Below, one piece after another: positions 1 to 8,784 of a DNA stretch of 64,000 bases. Made by a program: the position numbers and the translations under genes. Every line of letters begins with the position of its first letter. Position 1 is the first letter of the stretch. This stretch comes from Aeoliella mucimassa (GTDB taxonomy: Bacteria > Planctomycetota > Planctomycetia > Pirellulales > Lacipirellulaceae), in contig NZ_CP036278.1 in assembly GCF_007748035.1 (NCBI RefSeq), forward strand, positions 1,674,001 through 1,738,000. The letters run 5' to 3'. The notes beneath the pieces were generated by a model, which was given only the letters and a program-made list of their open reading frames with translations, made no database searches and was not told the DNA's origin.

Positions 1-35
1 CCCCGCGGTTACCCCCCACATTCCCAGTATGGCAG

Positions 36-42
36 CGAGGAG
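36..42 (+). promoter_or_regulatory. Shine-Dalgarno of pyk
   Basis: The sequence CGAGGAG ends 8 bases before the GTG at 51. It is the reason to prefer the GTG over the in-frame ATG codons at 60 and 129, which lack a good purine box. Confidence 0.5.
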
Positions 43-50
43 TAAGAATA

Positions 51-1607
51 GTGCCTAGCATGACCTTCGATTTTGCCCCTGCCTCGCGTGCCGACGATAC
101 GGCGCTCCCCCACCCCCAATTGCCCGCCATGTCACATTCCCAGGATTTTCGCCAACGAGCTTACACCAAGATCGTTGCCACCCTCGGCCCTGCGACCGAT
201 AGCTACGAACGGATCGCTGAATTGGTGCAGAGCGGGGTCGACGTGTTCCGCATGAACATGGCCCACGGTGGACCGGAAGAGCAGCAACCGAAGGTCGACA
301 TTATTCGGCAGGTAAGCAAGGACCTGAACCAGCCGGTCGCCATTTTGGTCGACCTGGCGGGCCCGAAGATTCGCTTGGGCGAAGTGGCCAACGGGCTGAT
401 TCAGTGCGAGCGGGGCGACGAGTACTATTTTGTCGACGGCGACGAGCCAGGCAACGAACGCGAACTCACCAGCACCTACGAACCGCTCACTTCCGAGTTG
501 TCGAAGGGTGACTCGGTGATGCTGGCCGATGGGTCGGTGATCATGCAGGTGGTCGAGAAGCAGCCAGGCCGAGTGCGGGCGGTGGTGACCCAGGCGGGCG
601 ATGTTCGCTCGCGACAAGGCATCAACCTGCCAGGCGTGAAGCTCAGCGCCCCAGCGATTAGCGTGACCGACCATATGCACGCCATCTGGGCAGCCAAGGC
701 TCAGGTCGATTTTGTGAGCCTGAGCTTCGTCCGCGCGCCGGACGAGGTCCGCGCCCTGAAGGACATCCTGCGCTCGTCCGGCTCGAAGGCCGACGTGATT
801 GCCAAGATCGAGAAGCGCGAAGCGCTCGATTGCCTGGAAGAAATCGTGCAGGCGAGCGATGCCATTATGGTCGCTCGCGGCGATCTAGGTGTCGAAATCA
901 ACGTGGCCGAGATGCCGATTCAGCAGAAACGCATTATCCGAGTTTGCCACCGCTACGAACGCCCGGTGATTATCGCAACGCAAATGCTCGAAAGCATGCA
1001 CGACTCACAACGCCCCACCCGGGCCGAAGTGACCGACGTGGCCAACGCGGTGCTCGATGGTGCCGACGCCTGCATGCTGTCGGGCGAGACCGCGATCGGC
1101 AAGTTCCCCGCCAAGGCGGTGCAGATGATGAACAGCATCGCCCTGGCGACCGAGAGTGCGATCCCAAGCATGATGCGACGCGACTCGAAACGCGACGACT
1201 ACGCAACGCTGCACAGCGTCACCCGGGCGGTGGTCTGCGGTGCCGGCATCATCGCTCGTCAGCTCAAGGCAAAGACCCTGGTGGTCTCGAGCCATTCCGG
1301 CGGAACCGCACTGGCCCTGTCGCAGCAACGCAATCTGGTGCCGACCATCGGCGTTAGCGCGAAGGAATCGACCCTTCGCAAGATGTGCCTGTACTGGGGC
1401 GTCACTCCGCTGCGTGGTGCCCCCGCGTGCGATATGCAGGAGCTAATTCGCTCGGCCGACGGTTGGGCCCGCTTGCTGTTTGATGCGAAGAAGGGCGACC
1501 CCATCGTCATCGTCGGTGGGTCCCACCTGGCGGCAGGACCCGACGACGACGAAATGGCTGGCGGCGTGCACGACGTGGTCGTGGTGCACGAAGTCGAAGG
1601 AGAGTAG
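51..1607 (+). CDS. pyk: Pyruvate kinase
   Basis: This enzyme converts phosphoenolpyruvate and ADP to pyruvate and ATP in the last step of glycolysis, in the cytoplasm. The family signatures are clear: an N-terminal [10 protein letters not shown] block at about residue 40, the [10 protein letters not shown] segment, the active-site block [11 protein letters not shown] with its upstream lysine (AKIEKRE), and ATQMLESM, followed by the alpha/beta C-terminal domain that ends the protein. At 518 residues it is slightly longer than the usual 470-480, because about 35 residues precede the conserved start. The GTG at 51 is backed by a GAGGAG box; an ATG at 129 would give a more typical length. The next gene is convergent and stops 9 bases away. 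Family assignment is secure; only the start is open. Confidence 0.97.
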   Translation: MPSMTFDFAPASRADDTALPHPQLPAMSHSQDFRQRAYTKIVATLGPATDSYERIAELVQSGVDVFRMNMAHGGPEEQQPKVDIIRQVSKDLNQPVAILVDLAGPKIRLGEVANGLIQCERGDEYYFVDGDEPGNERELTSTYEPLTSELSKGDSVMLADGSVIMQVVEKQPGRVRAVVTQAGDVRSRQGINLPGVKLSAPAISVTDHMHAIWAAKAQVDFVSLSFVRAPDEVRALKDILRSSGSKADVIAKIEKREALDCLEEIVQASDAIMVARGDLGVEINVAEMPIQQKRIIRVCHRYERPVIIATQMLESMHDSQRPTRAEVTDVANAVLDGADACMLSGETAIGKFPAKAVQMMNSIALATESAIPSMMRRDSKRDDYATLHSVTRAVVCGAGIIARQLKAKTLVVSSHSGGTALALSQQRNLVPTIGVSAKESTLRKMCLYWGVTPLRGAPACDMQELIRSADGWARLLFDAKKGDPIVIVGGSHLAAGPDDDEMAGGVHDVVVVHEVEGE

Positions 1608-1616
1608 TCGCTTCGA

Positions 1617-2516
1617 CTATTTGACATCCACAGGCTTGCGGGCGATCGAGCTTTCTTGATCGTCCACCAGGTCTTCGGTCATGAGCATCACATAATGCAT
1701 GCTGCTCGTGGGACCAGCGAAGCCGAGCACCCGTTCGTCGACTTCCATCCGCTGGCTCACGACTTGGCCTTTTTCGATGTCGAACTTCACGGTGCCCTTC
1801 ATCAATCGTTGAACCAGTTGCGATTGAATCGCAGGGTCGACCGACGACAGCACTTGATAGCTGGCTTCGATGGTAGCGATTCCGTTCGAGACCTTCGTCA
1901 GCTCGAAGTGCCGACGAGTTTTTACCTCGCGAGAAGCACCATCGGCGGTTCGCACTGCAACAGTGCGCGGCTCGTTCCAGGTATCGCCCACCGCAACAGG
2001 CTCGGCTGGTAGGAGCAAGGTGACCGGGGCCTCGGTATCGGCGGCCGGTTGGTGATGCTTGACCTCGCGCTCGATGACCTCGCCGCGGGGCGACATGCGA
2101 ATCAAGCTTAGCGGGGTGCCGACCGCACGCGCAGCATCTTCGAATCCGGGAGGAGGCGTCTTGTCCTTCTCGCTGTCGTAAACCATCTCGGCCCGGTCGG
2201 GCAGGCGGTTTGTCATTTTCACACGGTCGACCATATGGATAAACTCAATCTCGCCGTCGCTCATGACGTCTTGAACTTTCCAGACTTTCAGCGATTCGCT
2301 GCGAGTCACCGCCTTTTGGGTGGTGCCTTCGATAGTGCTTTGCACGCTCGCGCGATGGTCGATGGTGTAGCGAAGTATGTCGCCCGCTTTGAATTTGTAA
2401 GCCAGCGTTACCTTCTCGCCAGCAGGAGGGGGAGCCAGGGTCGGTTCCTGGGCTTTCAGCGGGGCGGATACCATCAGAGCGATGGCGAACAGATTGATCC
2501 AAGCGGCGGGTTTCAT
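1617..2516 (-). CDS. Secreted protein resembling DUF6263 family
   Basis: The protein has 299 residues and begins with a signal peptide (MKPAAWINLFAIALMVSAPLKAQ), so it is exported. The rest is a beta-rich single domain with the repeated pattern of families such as DUF6263: a YKFKAGDILRYTI block near residue 40, a DGEIEFIHMVDRVKM block near 90, and a middle section around VAVGDTWNEP. No catalytic motif is visible, and the biochemical role is unknown. An AAAGGA box lies upstream of the ATG. It converges with pyk and lies 45 bases downstream of nadK on the same strand, so it could be the second gene of a nadK transcript. The family name is a resemblance judged by eye. Confidence 0.75.
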   Translation of the reverse strand: MKPAAWINLFAIALMVSAPLKAQEPTLAPPPAGEKVTLAYKFKAGDILRYTIDHRASVQSTIEGTTQKAVTRSESLKVWKVQDVMSDGEIEFIHMVDRVKMTNRLPDRAEMVYDSEKDKTPPPGFEDAARAVGTPLSLIRMSPRGEVIEREVKHHQPAADTEAPVTLLLPAEPVAVGDTWNEPRTVAVRTADGASREVKTRRHFELTKVSNGIATIEASYQVLSSVDPAIQSQLVQRLMKGTVKFDIEKGQVVSQRMEVDERVLGFAGPTSSMHYVMLMTEDLVDDQESSIARKPVDVK

Positions 2517-2561
2517 TGTGGAGTCCTTTCCACGAGTTGAACTAGACGGCGTGATGCCAAT

Positions 2562-3407
2562 TTACTCTCTTAATTGACCTCCCCAGCCGAGTTTCTCACG
2601 CAGGGTGCGGTAGTAACCTTTGCCAGGAATGTCGAGTTGCTTGAACGTGGCACCGCTTCGTGCAATGCGAACACGGTCTTCCGGATGCAGGGTGGTAATC
2701 ACCCGTCCATCCAGCACCAGCGAGGTTGCCTCGTTCGGCGCGGGAACCGCCAGTTCGTACACTCGATCGGCCGAGTCGACTACTGGGCGGTTGGTCAACG
2801 TGTGTGGGCTAATCGGCGAAATCACGAACGCGTCGAGATCTTTCCGCAGGATCGGGCCGCCTGCCGACAGGCTGTGGGCAGTCGAACCAACCGGCGTACT
2901 GACGATCAGCCCGTCGCAACTATAGGTAGTGGCCAATTCGGCGTCAACGTAAAGCTGTACCTGAATCATCGAGAACGGCGAACCTGCTAGCACCGATACC
3001 TCGTTCAGGCCGAGCAGTGTCTGTACGGTCGCCCCGTTGCGGACCAGCGAGCAGTCGAACATCAGGTGCTCAACGACATTGGCCTCGTGATGCGCTACGG
3101 CCGGCAGGGCTTCGGCCAGGTGCTCGGGTCGCACATGCGCCAGGAATCCCAGCTTGCCTAGATTGACGCCCAGCACGGGGAGTTGCCGCTTGCCCATCAA
3201 GTGGGCAGTGCGGAGCATGGTTCCGTCGCCACCGAATACGACGACCATTTCGGCCGATTCGGGAATCGTTCCGTCGGTCAGGTCGAGCACTCGACCAACG
3301 ACTTCCAAATGTTCGGCAACCACCGGTGCCAGGCGTTCGAGTTCCGCAGTGAGATGCGAACGGCTACCGTCGGCGATTAACACAGCGCGGGGGCGGGGGG
3401 TACTCAT
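2562..3407 (-). CDS. nadK: NAD kinase
   Basis: The enzyme phosphorylates NAD to NADP with ATP or polyphosphate in the cytoplasm. The diagnostic GGDGTMLRTAH motif lies near residue 60, followed by LGVNLGKLGFLAHV and, further on, the NE/D segment LNEVSVL and the SCDGLIVSTPVGSTAHSLSAGGPI substrate block. The length of 281 residues is normal. The ATG is preceded by GAGGACGT, a good Shine-Dalgarno box. About 245 bases separate it from the divergent HD-GYP gene and presumably hold both promoters. It reads toward the DUF6263-like gene. Assignment is secure. Confidence 0.96.
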   Translation of the reverse strand: MSTPRPRAVLIADGSRSHLTAELERLAPVVAEHLEVVGRVLDLTDGTIPESAEMVVVFGGDGTMLRTAHLMGKRQLPVLGVNLGKLGFLAHVRPEHLAEALPAVAHHEANVVEHLMFDCSLVRNGATVQTLLGLNEVSVLAGSPFSMIQVQLYVDAELATTYSCDGLIVSTPVGSTAHSLSAGGPILRKDLDAFVISPISPHTLTNRPVVDSADRVYELAVPAPNEATSLVLDGRVITTLHPEDRVRIARSGATFKQLDIPGKGYYRTLREKLGWGGQLRE

Positions 3408-3652
3408 ACGTCCTCGTTTTCATCCAATCAAGCTGGCCTGGCGAATCCTTCAAGTGTCCGGTTCCGGCGGTTCAACGGCAAGAGCACTGGCGGAAAACCC
3501 TGTTCAGTGCGGTGAACCAACTGTCGACTCCTCCAGAGAGGACTGGAGAACCGGAATAATCGGAAATCCTATTTGCTGGATGCATTATCCCGCATTTCGT
3601 GGGCTAGTCTAGCTTGATGCTTTCAATGGATCACCCAGCGACCTAATACCAA

Positions 3653-4642
3653 ATGGCAACCATCCTTCAGCAACGAAAAATCCCCAGCGGATACGTCCAC
3701 CTGGCTCCCAGCATGCTCAGGCGGCTGAGTAGCGCCCGGATCGCCGTGTATTATTGTGGGGAAGATTCGGATCATCCGGTGTTGTATCGCGACGCAGAAG
3801 TGGAGTTGGACGAAGATACCCTGAAGCGATTGATCGCCGAAAAAGGGAACAACCTGTACGTTCGCCTCAGTGACTTTCGCGACGCCTGCAACGACTTGGC
3901 CGCGTCGCTTGGCGACCTAGTGTCCGACGAAACCGTGTCGCCGGCCGATCGTTTTCAAGTGATGCAGATCGCTGTGCGGTTCGAGATTGAACGCACGCTA
4001 AAAGCAGTAGGCCCAGGCAAGTTCATCGAACTTGTGGCCAAAGTTTCGCAGCATCTTAACAGCCTGGTGACAGAGAACGAGCTGTTACCGAACGAACTGT
4101 TCGCCATAGCTCGGCACGACTCGCAAACATTCTCACACGTGACGAACGTTGCCGCCTACGCGGTGATGCTGGCCCAGCAACTCGGAATCACCGATCAGAC
4201 CGAGCAACATGAGATTGCCATGGGGGCGATGCTGCACGACCTCGGTAAGCGATCAGTTCCCAAGCATATTATTACGAAGCCTGGTCGCTTGTCCGATGAG
4301 GAGAAGTCGCTCATTCGCACCCACCCGCTGCGTGGTTACGAAGAGCTGCATCCCCGAACTGACGTGACCCAAGTCCAGCGATTGATGGTGTATCAGCACC
4401 ATGAGCACGTGGACGGCAGCGGCTATCCCGTCCGGATCTTGAAGAAAGAAATACATCCCTGGTCGAGATTGCTGGCCGTGGTCGACGTGTTTGATGCCCT
4501 GACCGGAAGTCGACCTTATCGACAACCGATGGCAATAAGTGAAGCGTGCGAGTTCTTGTCGGAAAGAGCGGGCAAACATTTTGATAAGGAGATGGCCTTG
4601 TTGACTAACTCCACTCGAACTGTGGAAGCCCGAGTTGGGTGA
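3653..4642 (+). CDS. HD-GYP domain protein, C-terminus replaced by IS
   Basis: Predicted cyclic-di-GMP phosphodiesterase of the HD-GYP class. Residues 1-150 are an N-terminal region with no recognised domain. The HD-GYP domain follows with its metal ligands: H162, HD at 195-196 in LHDLGKR, HH at 249-250 and the signature DGSGYP at 254-259, then FDALTGSRPYR at 280-290. There is no receiver domain or membrane segment. The IS903-like element at 4594 cuts the gene after residue 313, so the last 15 residues are read from IS sequence. Joining the two flanks restores a frame that ends 11 residues after M314, at a TAG at 5672-5674. Only the extreme C-terminus is altered, so activity may survive. No Shine-Dalgarno box is evident at the ATG. 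Confidence 0.9.
   Translation: MATILQQRKIPSGYVHLAPSMLRRLSSARIAVYYCGEDSDHPVLYRDAEVELDEDTLKRLIAEKGNNLYVRLSDFRDACNDLAASLGDLVSDETVSPADRFQVMQIAVRFEIERTLKAVGPGKFIELVAKVSQHLNSLVTENELLPNELFAIARHDSQTFSHVTNVAAYAVMLAQQLGITDQTEQHEIAMGAMLHDLGKRSVPKHIITKPGRLSDEEKSLIRTHPLRGYEELHPRTDVTQVQRLMVYQHHEHVDGSGYPVRILKKEIHPWSRLLAVVDVFDALTGSRPYRQPMAISEACEFLSERAGKHFDKEMALLTNSTRTVEARVG
4585..4593 (+). repeat. Target-site duplication, left copy
   Basis: The sequence TAAGGAGAT directly abuts the left IS end and is repeated exactly at 5629-5637. A 9-base duplication is the length typical of the IS903 group of the IS5 family. Confidence 0.9.
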
Positions 4643-5628
4643 ATTGATTGATGATTTTACAGCGCAAGCGGGCTTCCGTTTGTTGGTTTTCGAATACTCG
4701 GTTTTTGAGATGGCTCCCAAAGCTTTGTTTCACTCGGTACATGGTCGTTTCCGCCAAGCTTCTACGATGATAGCCCACTTCCTCTTTCCAACTCCTACGC
4801 CCCTTGCGTCGAATCTGACGAATTGCCTCGTCCCGGGGCAAAGGCTCCTCCGCAGAGTTGCCATGTTGTTTGATCTTGGCGTTGTGCTGCGGCGGAATCA
4901 CCGGCTCAATGCCTTCGGATTCCAGCCCTTCATAAACCTTCCACTTGTCGTAACTACCGTCGCCGTGAAACTTTTTTACGGGCTGCTCCACCTGCTCCAG
5001 CATTTCGGGAACCGCATCGGCATCGTGGCAACTGTTCTCGGTCAAAATCTCCGCCACAATCTCGCGGGTGTCAGGATTCACCGACAAATGCAGCTTCCGC
5101 CATGTCCGCCGCTTCGACTTGCCATGCGTCCGCATCTTCCATTCGCCCTCGCCAAACACTTTCATGCCGGTGCTATCCACCACGATATCGATGTCGCCCC
5201 TCTTGTTAGCGATATCGAGCGAAACATTCAGCTTGCTGGCTCGCTTGGCGAGCGAAGAATAATTGGGAATCGCTGCCTCGACGCCCAACATCGCCACCAG
5301 CGAGCGGCCGAATCCCTCAGTCTGCCGATAGGGAAGTTTCAGCAGTTCGCGAATCGTCAGCAAGCACTCGATCGCCGTATCGCTGAAGACAAAAGGGCGA
5401 CCGACTTTTGTCTGGTCGTTAGGATGTTCCCAGTTCTCCAACGCCTCGTCGCTAAACCAAATAGTGATGTTTCCACGCTCGATGAGCGACTTGTTATACT
5501 CCTTCCAGTTCGTGACTTTGTAGGTTCGTTTTTCTTTCGTAGCCATGTTCGATCTCCGTAAAAAAGGTACGTGGTTCCATTCCACGTTAGTTTTTACGGA
5601 GGTTTGTGACTAATTGTTCAACAAGGCC
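4594..5628 (-). mobile_element. IS5 family, IS903-group insertion sequence
   Basis: The element is 1035 bp long. Its ends share the perfect terminal inverted repeat GGCCTTGTTGA, continuing imperfectly; this resembles the GGCTTTGTTGAA ends known for IS903. It is flanked by the exact 9-base duplication TAAGGAGAT. One transposase gene fills almost the whole element on the minus strand. Intact ends, an open transposase frame and a perfect duplication all point to a recent insertion. It interrupts the overlap between the HD-GYP gene and the PilZ-like gene. Confidence 0.92.
4605..5546 (-). CDS. IS903-group transposase (IS5 family, DDE)
   Basis: This 313-residue DDE transposase catalyses cut-and-paste movement of its element. 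The first catalytic aspartate lies in IVVDSTGMKVFGEGEW, followed by the conserved HGKSKRRTWRKLHL; the second lies in FHGDGSYDKW; the glutamate lies in YHRRSLAETTMYRVKQ. The ATG at 5546 follows an ACGGAGAT box; an upstream in-frame ATG at 5585 lacks one. The frame is complete and shows no sign of decay. The stop codon lies 11 bases inside the left IS end. Confidence 0.93.
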   Translation of the reverse strand: MATKEKRTYKVTNWKEYNKSLIERGNITIWFSDEALENWEHPNDQTKVGRPFVFSDTAIECLLTIRELLKLPYRQTEGFGRSLVAMLGVEAAIPNYSSLAKRASKLNVSLDIANKRGDIDIVVDSTGMKVFGEGEWKMRTHGKSKRRTWRKLHLSVNPDTREIVAEILTENSCHDADAVPEMLEQVEQPVKKFHGDGSYDKWKVYEGLESEGIEPVIPPQHNAKIKQHGNSAEEPLPRDEAIRQIRRKGRRSWKEEVGYHRRSLAETTMYRVKQSFGSHLKNRVFENQQTEARLRCKIINQFTQLGLPQFEWS

Positions 5629-5637
5629 TAAGGAGAT
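5629..5637 (+). repeat. Target-site duplication, right copy
   Basis: This is the exact copy of TAAGGAGAT at 4585-4593. It contains the AAGGAG Shine-Dalgarno box of the following PilZ-like gene, so the duplication restored that box on the far side of the element. Confidence 0.9.
5630..5635 (+). promoter_or_regulatory. Shine-Dalgarno of PilZ-like gene, inside the target duplication
   Basis: AAGGAG lies 8 bases before the GTG at 5644. It belongs to the duplicated target site, so translation initiation of the downstream gene should be unaffected by the insertion even though transcription from the HD-GYP promoter is now interrupted. Confidence 0.7.
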
Positions 5638-5643
5638 GGTGAA

Positions 5644-6024
5644 GTGTTGGAACTCGACGATAAAAAATCAGTAGCCATTCCTGCCTGGACCGCGATCCCG
5701 TTGCGGGCCGCGCTGCCAGAGAAATTGGGCGACTATTTTGGTCGCTCCGGAGTGATGCCAAGCCTGCCCGATAGCCGCCGGGGATACCATCGCAAGTACA
5801 TGCGAGCCAAGGCGGTTGCGCAGTATCAGGACACATTCCTGGCAGTTTACCTGGCCGACATCTCCCGTTCGGGGCTTGGGTTCTACTCGCCGATTCAGAT
5901 TTTCCCTTGCGAAGTCATGAACCTGTGGCTTGGCCGCGAAGGACATATCCAGCTAGTAGCCAAAACCTGCGTTCGGATCGGCCATGCTTGCTATCGCTGC
6001 GGTGCGCAGTTTAAGGTCGACTGA
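5644..6024 (+). CDS. PilZ-like domain protein
   Basis: The protein has 126 residues. It carries the two hallmarks of PilZ cyclic-di-GMP receptors: a basic RRGYHRKYMR stretch (residues 45-54) and DISRSGLGF (about 72-80), followed by strands with LVAKTCVRIG and YRCGAQF at the end. It probably senses cyclic-di-GMP for the neighbouring HD-GYP protein. In the ancestral arrangement its GTG start overlapped the last 31 bases of the HD-GYP gene, a sign of translational coupling. The IS now separates the two. The arginines do not sit exactly at the canonical RxxxR spacing, so ligand binding is an inference. Confidence 0.75.
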   Translation: MLELDDKKSVAIPAWTAIPLRAALPEKLGDYFGRSGVMPSLPDSRRGYHRKYMRAKAVAQYQDTFLAVYLADISRSGLGFYSPIQIFPCEVMNLWLGREGHIQLVAKTCVRIGHACYRCGAQFKVD

Positions 6025-6705
6025 TTACTCAATGACCTTAGCCGCTATATAGATGGCAAGGCTCGACGATTCGCCCGGCGCGTCAATCTGCATGCCTGAG
6101 AGTTGCACGACTTTTCCGGGAGGGCAGCAAGTCGTTGTTTTCAGTACGATAGTGGGCGTTTCCTCGGCGTTCAGTTTGTCGCCATCGGGCGATTCCGAAA
6201 TCACGACGTTCGATTGTTCTAGGTGGGATTCTTCCAGTACCAGCTCGCACTCGATCGATTCTGGTGGAGCCAATCGAGTTTCGACTTCGAGCCGGCAACC
6301 AGTCTCCAAGAAAGAAATCGAGGTTTGCCGGCCACGCGCGGTGGTATTCACATCACGAACCAGTGGAGTTCGTGTCTGAAAAGCGAGCGAGGTGCTTCGC
6401 CCGGTCATCACCGCGGTGCTGAGGTGTCGCAGACGATCTAGCTGCTGATTACTATCAAGCTGTGTGAGGTGCTCCACGAACCTCGCCCGGTCCAGCATGG
6501 CTGGCAAGGGGGCCTGGTCTTCGCTGGTGGTCGATTGAACGATCCAAACCTCTAATTCCACAATCAGGGGAGGGGGCGATGTCGCGCGAGCCGGCTGATC
6601 GACCGGGACTGTGGCCGGTGAATCGTCGGCTGCTGCGAGCTTTACGACGCTGAGGAAAAGAATCAGGGCCACCACGATTCGCCGCCATGGGGTGCGTTGC
6701 ATCAC
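6025..6705 (-). CDS. Secreted protein with secretin-like C-terminal pattern
   Basis: The protein has 226 residues, with an N-terminal signal anchor (RRIVVALILFLSVVKLAAA). The mature part begins with LIVELEVWIVQ and later shows the alternation of the secretin core: a GRQTSISFLETGCRLEVETRLA strand pair, a hydrophobic ECELVLE strand, and a late PPGKVVQLSGMQ turn that recalls the GGL motif of type II/III secretins. It is far too short for a complete secretin and lacks the N domains. Function is unknown; the secretin link is tentative. Its stop directly abuts the stop of the PilZ-like gene on the opposite strand. Confidence 0.65.
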   Translation of the reverse strand: MMQRTPWRRIVVALILFLSVVKLAAADDSPATVPVDQPARATSPPPLIVELEVWIVQSTTSEDQAPLPAMLDRARFVEHLTQLDSNQQLDRLRHLSTAVMTGRSTSLAFQTRTPLVRDVNTTARGRQTSISFLETGCRLEVETRLAPPESIECELVLEESHLEQSNVVISESPDGDKLNAEETPTIVLKTTTCCPPGKVVQLSGMQIDAPGESSSLAIYIAAKVIE

Positions 6706-6806
6706 CTGCTCCTGGGCCTGAGGATGAGTTGCTGGAAACCGCCAGTTAGGAGTTTAACCCCAAGCAGCCAACGATTGCACCAGATTTTTGGCCACGCAGT
6801 GCAAAT

Positions 6807-8723
6807 TTAAACCGTGTGTCGGCTCTCTACCGCTGAGCGGCACGATTGGGCGATGCCCGCCGCGTCGAGCCCGAGTTGAGCCATGAGTTCTTCGCGTTCC
6901 CCATGTTCGACAAACTTGTCGGGAATACCCAGACGATGCAAATGAGCTGTTTCGGCACCAGCAGCGTTAGCCATTTCGAGTACCGCGCTACCGAATCCAC
7001 AGGCCAAAGCTCCTTCTTCCACGGTGAGCACCACCGGGTTTTCGTTGAGCGCCCGCAGCAAGGTCGCCTGGTCGAGCGGCTTGATGAATCTAGCGTTGAC
7101 GACGCCGAAGTCGAGTCCTTCCTCGTCGAGCACTGCTGCGGCTTCCAGGCAGTCGGCAAGTGTCGAGCCGCATGCAACCAAGGTTCCATCGCGTCCCCAC
7201 CGCAGGATCTCGCTCTGGCCGAGTTCGACTGGTGCGCGAGGTTCGCCATCGGTCCGCGCCACGGTGACCGCTTTGTCCTTCGGGTAACGCACGCCACACG
7301 GGCTGGTGTGTTCGAGGGAGAAATCGAGCATCGCAGTCAGGTCGTGTTCGTCGCCGGGGGCCATGAGCACCATGTTCGGGAACAGACGCAGGTAGCCAAT
7401 ATCGAACACTCCATGATGTGTAGGACCATCGGGGCCAGAGAGACCACCACGGTCCATCATGAATGTTACCGGAAGGTCCTGCAGAGCGACTTCCTGGAAC
7501 ACGTGATCGAACGCGCGTTGCAGGAAGGTGCTGTAGATGTCGACAATCGGCCGCAGGCCGACCTTGGCTTGCCCCGCGGCGAACGCGACCGTGTGGGCTT
7601 CGCAAATGCCGGTGTCGAAGAACCGATCGGGGAACTCCTCGCGAACCGGCTCCAGTTTGTTGCCTTGGCACATCGCCGCAGTCATGACGGTCACTCGCTC
7701 GTCGCGGCGCATCGCAGCGGCAATCGCATCGCGGGCGACGTTCGTATAGCTGCGAGTCGACGAGCGGTGCATTTCGAGCACTTCGTTTTCGCGACGCTTA
7801 AACTGCGGCGGAGCGTGGAAAAGCACCGGATCTTCGGCCGCGGGGCGGAAGCCATGGCCTTTTTCAGTGACCACGTGTAGCAGGATAGGGCCATCGAGTT
7901 TCTTTGCCAGTCGCAGGTACTTGCGCAACAGGGCGATGTTATGGCCATCGATCGGGCCGAAGTAACGCATGCCCAGTTCTTCGAAGAACATGCCACCGCT
8001 CAGGCCGGCCTTGGCTGCTTCTTTCACTTGTATTAAGAACCGCTCAACGGGATCACCAAGCAGCGGGACGTTCGACAGCAGTTTGGCGACTTCCTCTTTG
8101 AGACCAACGTAGTTGCGATTCATTCGCACGCGGTCCAAGTAGTCGGCCATGCCGCCGACCGGCGGGCAGATCGACATCTCGTTGTCGTTGAGGATCACCA
8201 TCAACCGCCGGCCATCGCGTTTCGAGTTGTTGATGGCCTCGTAAACCACGCCTGAGGGGAAGGCTCCGTCGCCGATCACTGCGACGCTCCAGCGTTCGTC
8301 GTCGGGACGGGCGATGTGGTCGCCGCTGGCCAGGCCCATGGCGGTCGAGACACTCGACCCCGCGTGCCCGGTGCAGAACAAGTCGTAGTCGCTCTCCGTA
8401 GGATTCGGATAGCCCATCAGCCCACCAAGGGTGCGGATGGTCTCGAACTCCTCGTATCGTCCGGTGAGCAGCTTGTGCGGGTAGATCTGATGACCGGTAT
8501 CCCAAATCAGGCGATGATGAAGGAAGTCGAAGGTTTGATGCAGTGCAATGGCTAGTTCCACAACCCCTAGGTTCGACGCAAAGTGAGCACTCCGCGACGA
8601 AATCAAGTTGCACAGCACGTCGCGAATCTCGTTCGCTAGCCGTTCGAGTTCGGGCAGCGAGAGTTTCTCTAACTCGCGAGGAGAGCTGAGATTAGGCAGA
8701 ATAGGGGCGGGTTGCTTGGTCAT
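6807..8723 (-). CDS. dxs: 1-deoxy-D-xylulose-5-phosphate synthase
   Basis: The enzyme condenses pyruvate and glyceraldehyde 3-phosphate with thiamine diphosphate, the first step of the MEP isoprenoid pathway. The protein has 638 residues, the usual length. Seen in order: WDTGHQIYPHKLLTGR, the thiamine-binding VIGDGAFPSGVVYEAINNS, the histidine-containing HGFRPA, the pyrimidine-domain block FDTGICEAHTVAFAAG (the family usually has EQH where this has EAH; the catalytic glutamate is kept), DRGGLSGPDGPTHHGVFD, and a C-terminal transketolase domain. It lies 62 bases after the prenyl synthase gene on the same strand, so substrate supply and chain elongation are probably co-expressed. Confidence 0.97.
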   Translation of the reverse strand: MTKQPAPILPNLSSPRELEKLSLPELERLANEIRDVLCNLISSRSAHFASNLGVVELAIALHQTFDFLHHRLIWDTGHQIYPHKLLTGRYEEFETIRTLGGLMGYPNPTESDYDLFCTGHAGSSVSTAMGLASGDHIARPDDERWSVAVIGDGAFPSGVVYEAINNSKRDGRRLMVILNDNEMSICPPVGGMADYLDRVRMNRNYVGLKEEVAKLLSNVPLLGDPVERFLIQVKEAAKAGLSGGMFFEELGMRYFGPIDGHNIALLRKYLRLAKKLDGPILLHVVTEKGHGFRPAAEDPVLFHAPPQFKRRENEVLEMHRSSTRSYTNVARDAIAAAMRRDERVTVMTAAMCQGNKLEPVREEFPDRFFDTGICEAHTVAFAAGQAKVGLRPIVDIYSTFLQRAFDHVFQEVALQDLPVTFMMDRGGLSGPDGPTHHGVFDIGYLRLFPNMVLMAPGDEHDLTAMLDFSLEHTSPCGVRYPKDKAVTVARTDGEPRAPVELGQSEILRWGRDGTLVACGSTLADCLEAAAVLDEEGLDFGVVNARFIKPLDQATLLRALNENPVVLTVEEGALACGFGSAVLEMANAAGAETAHLHRLGIPDKFVEHGEREELMAQLGLDAAGIAQSCRSAVESRHTV

Positions 8724-8784
8724 GCTTTGCTGAATAGGGGAAGCGGAGCACCTTCCAGTCAGTCCGCTGCGGCGAGTCGTGTGG

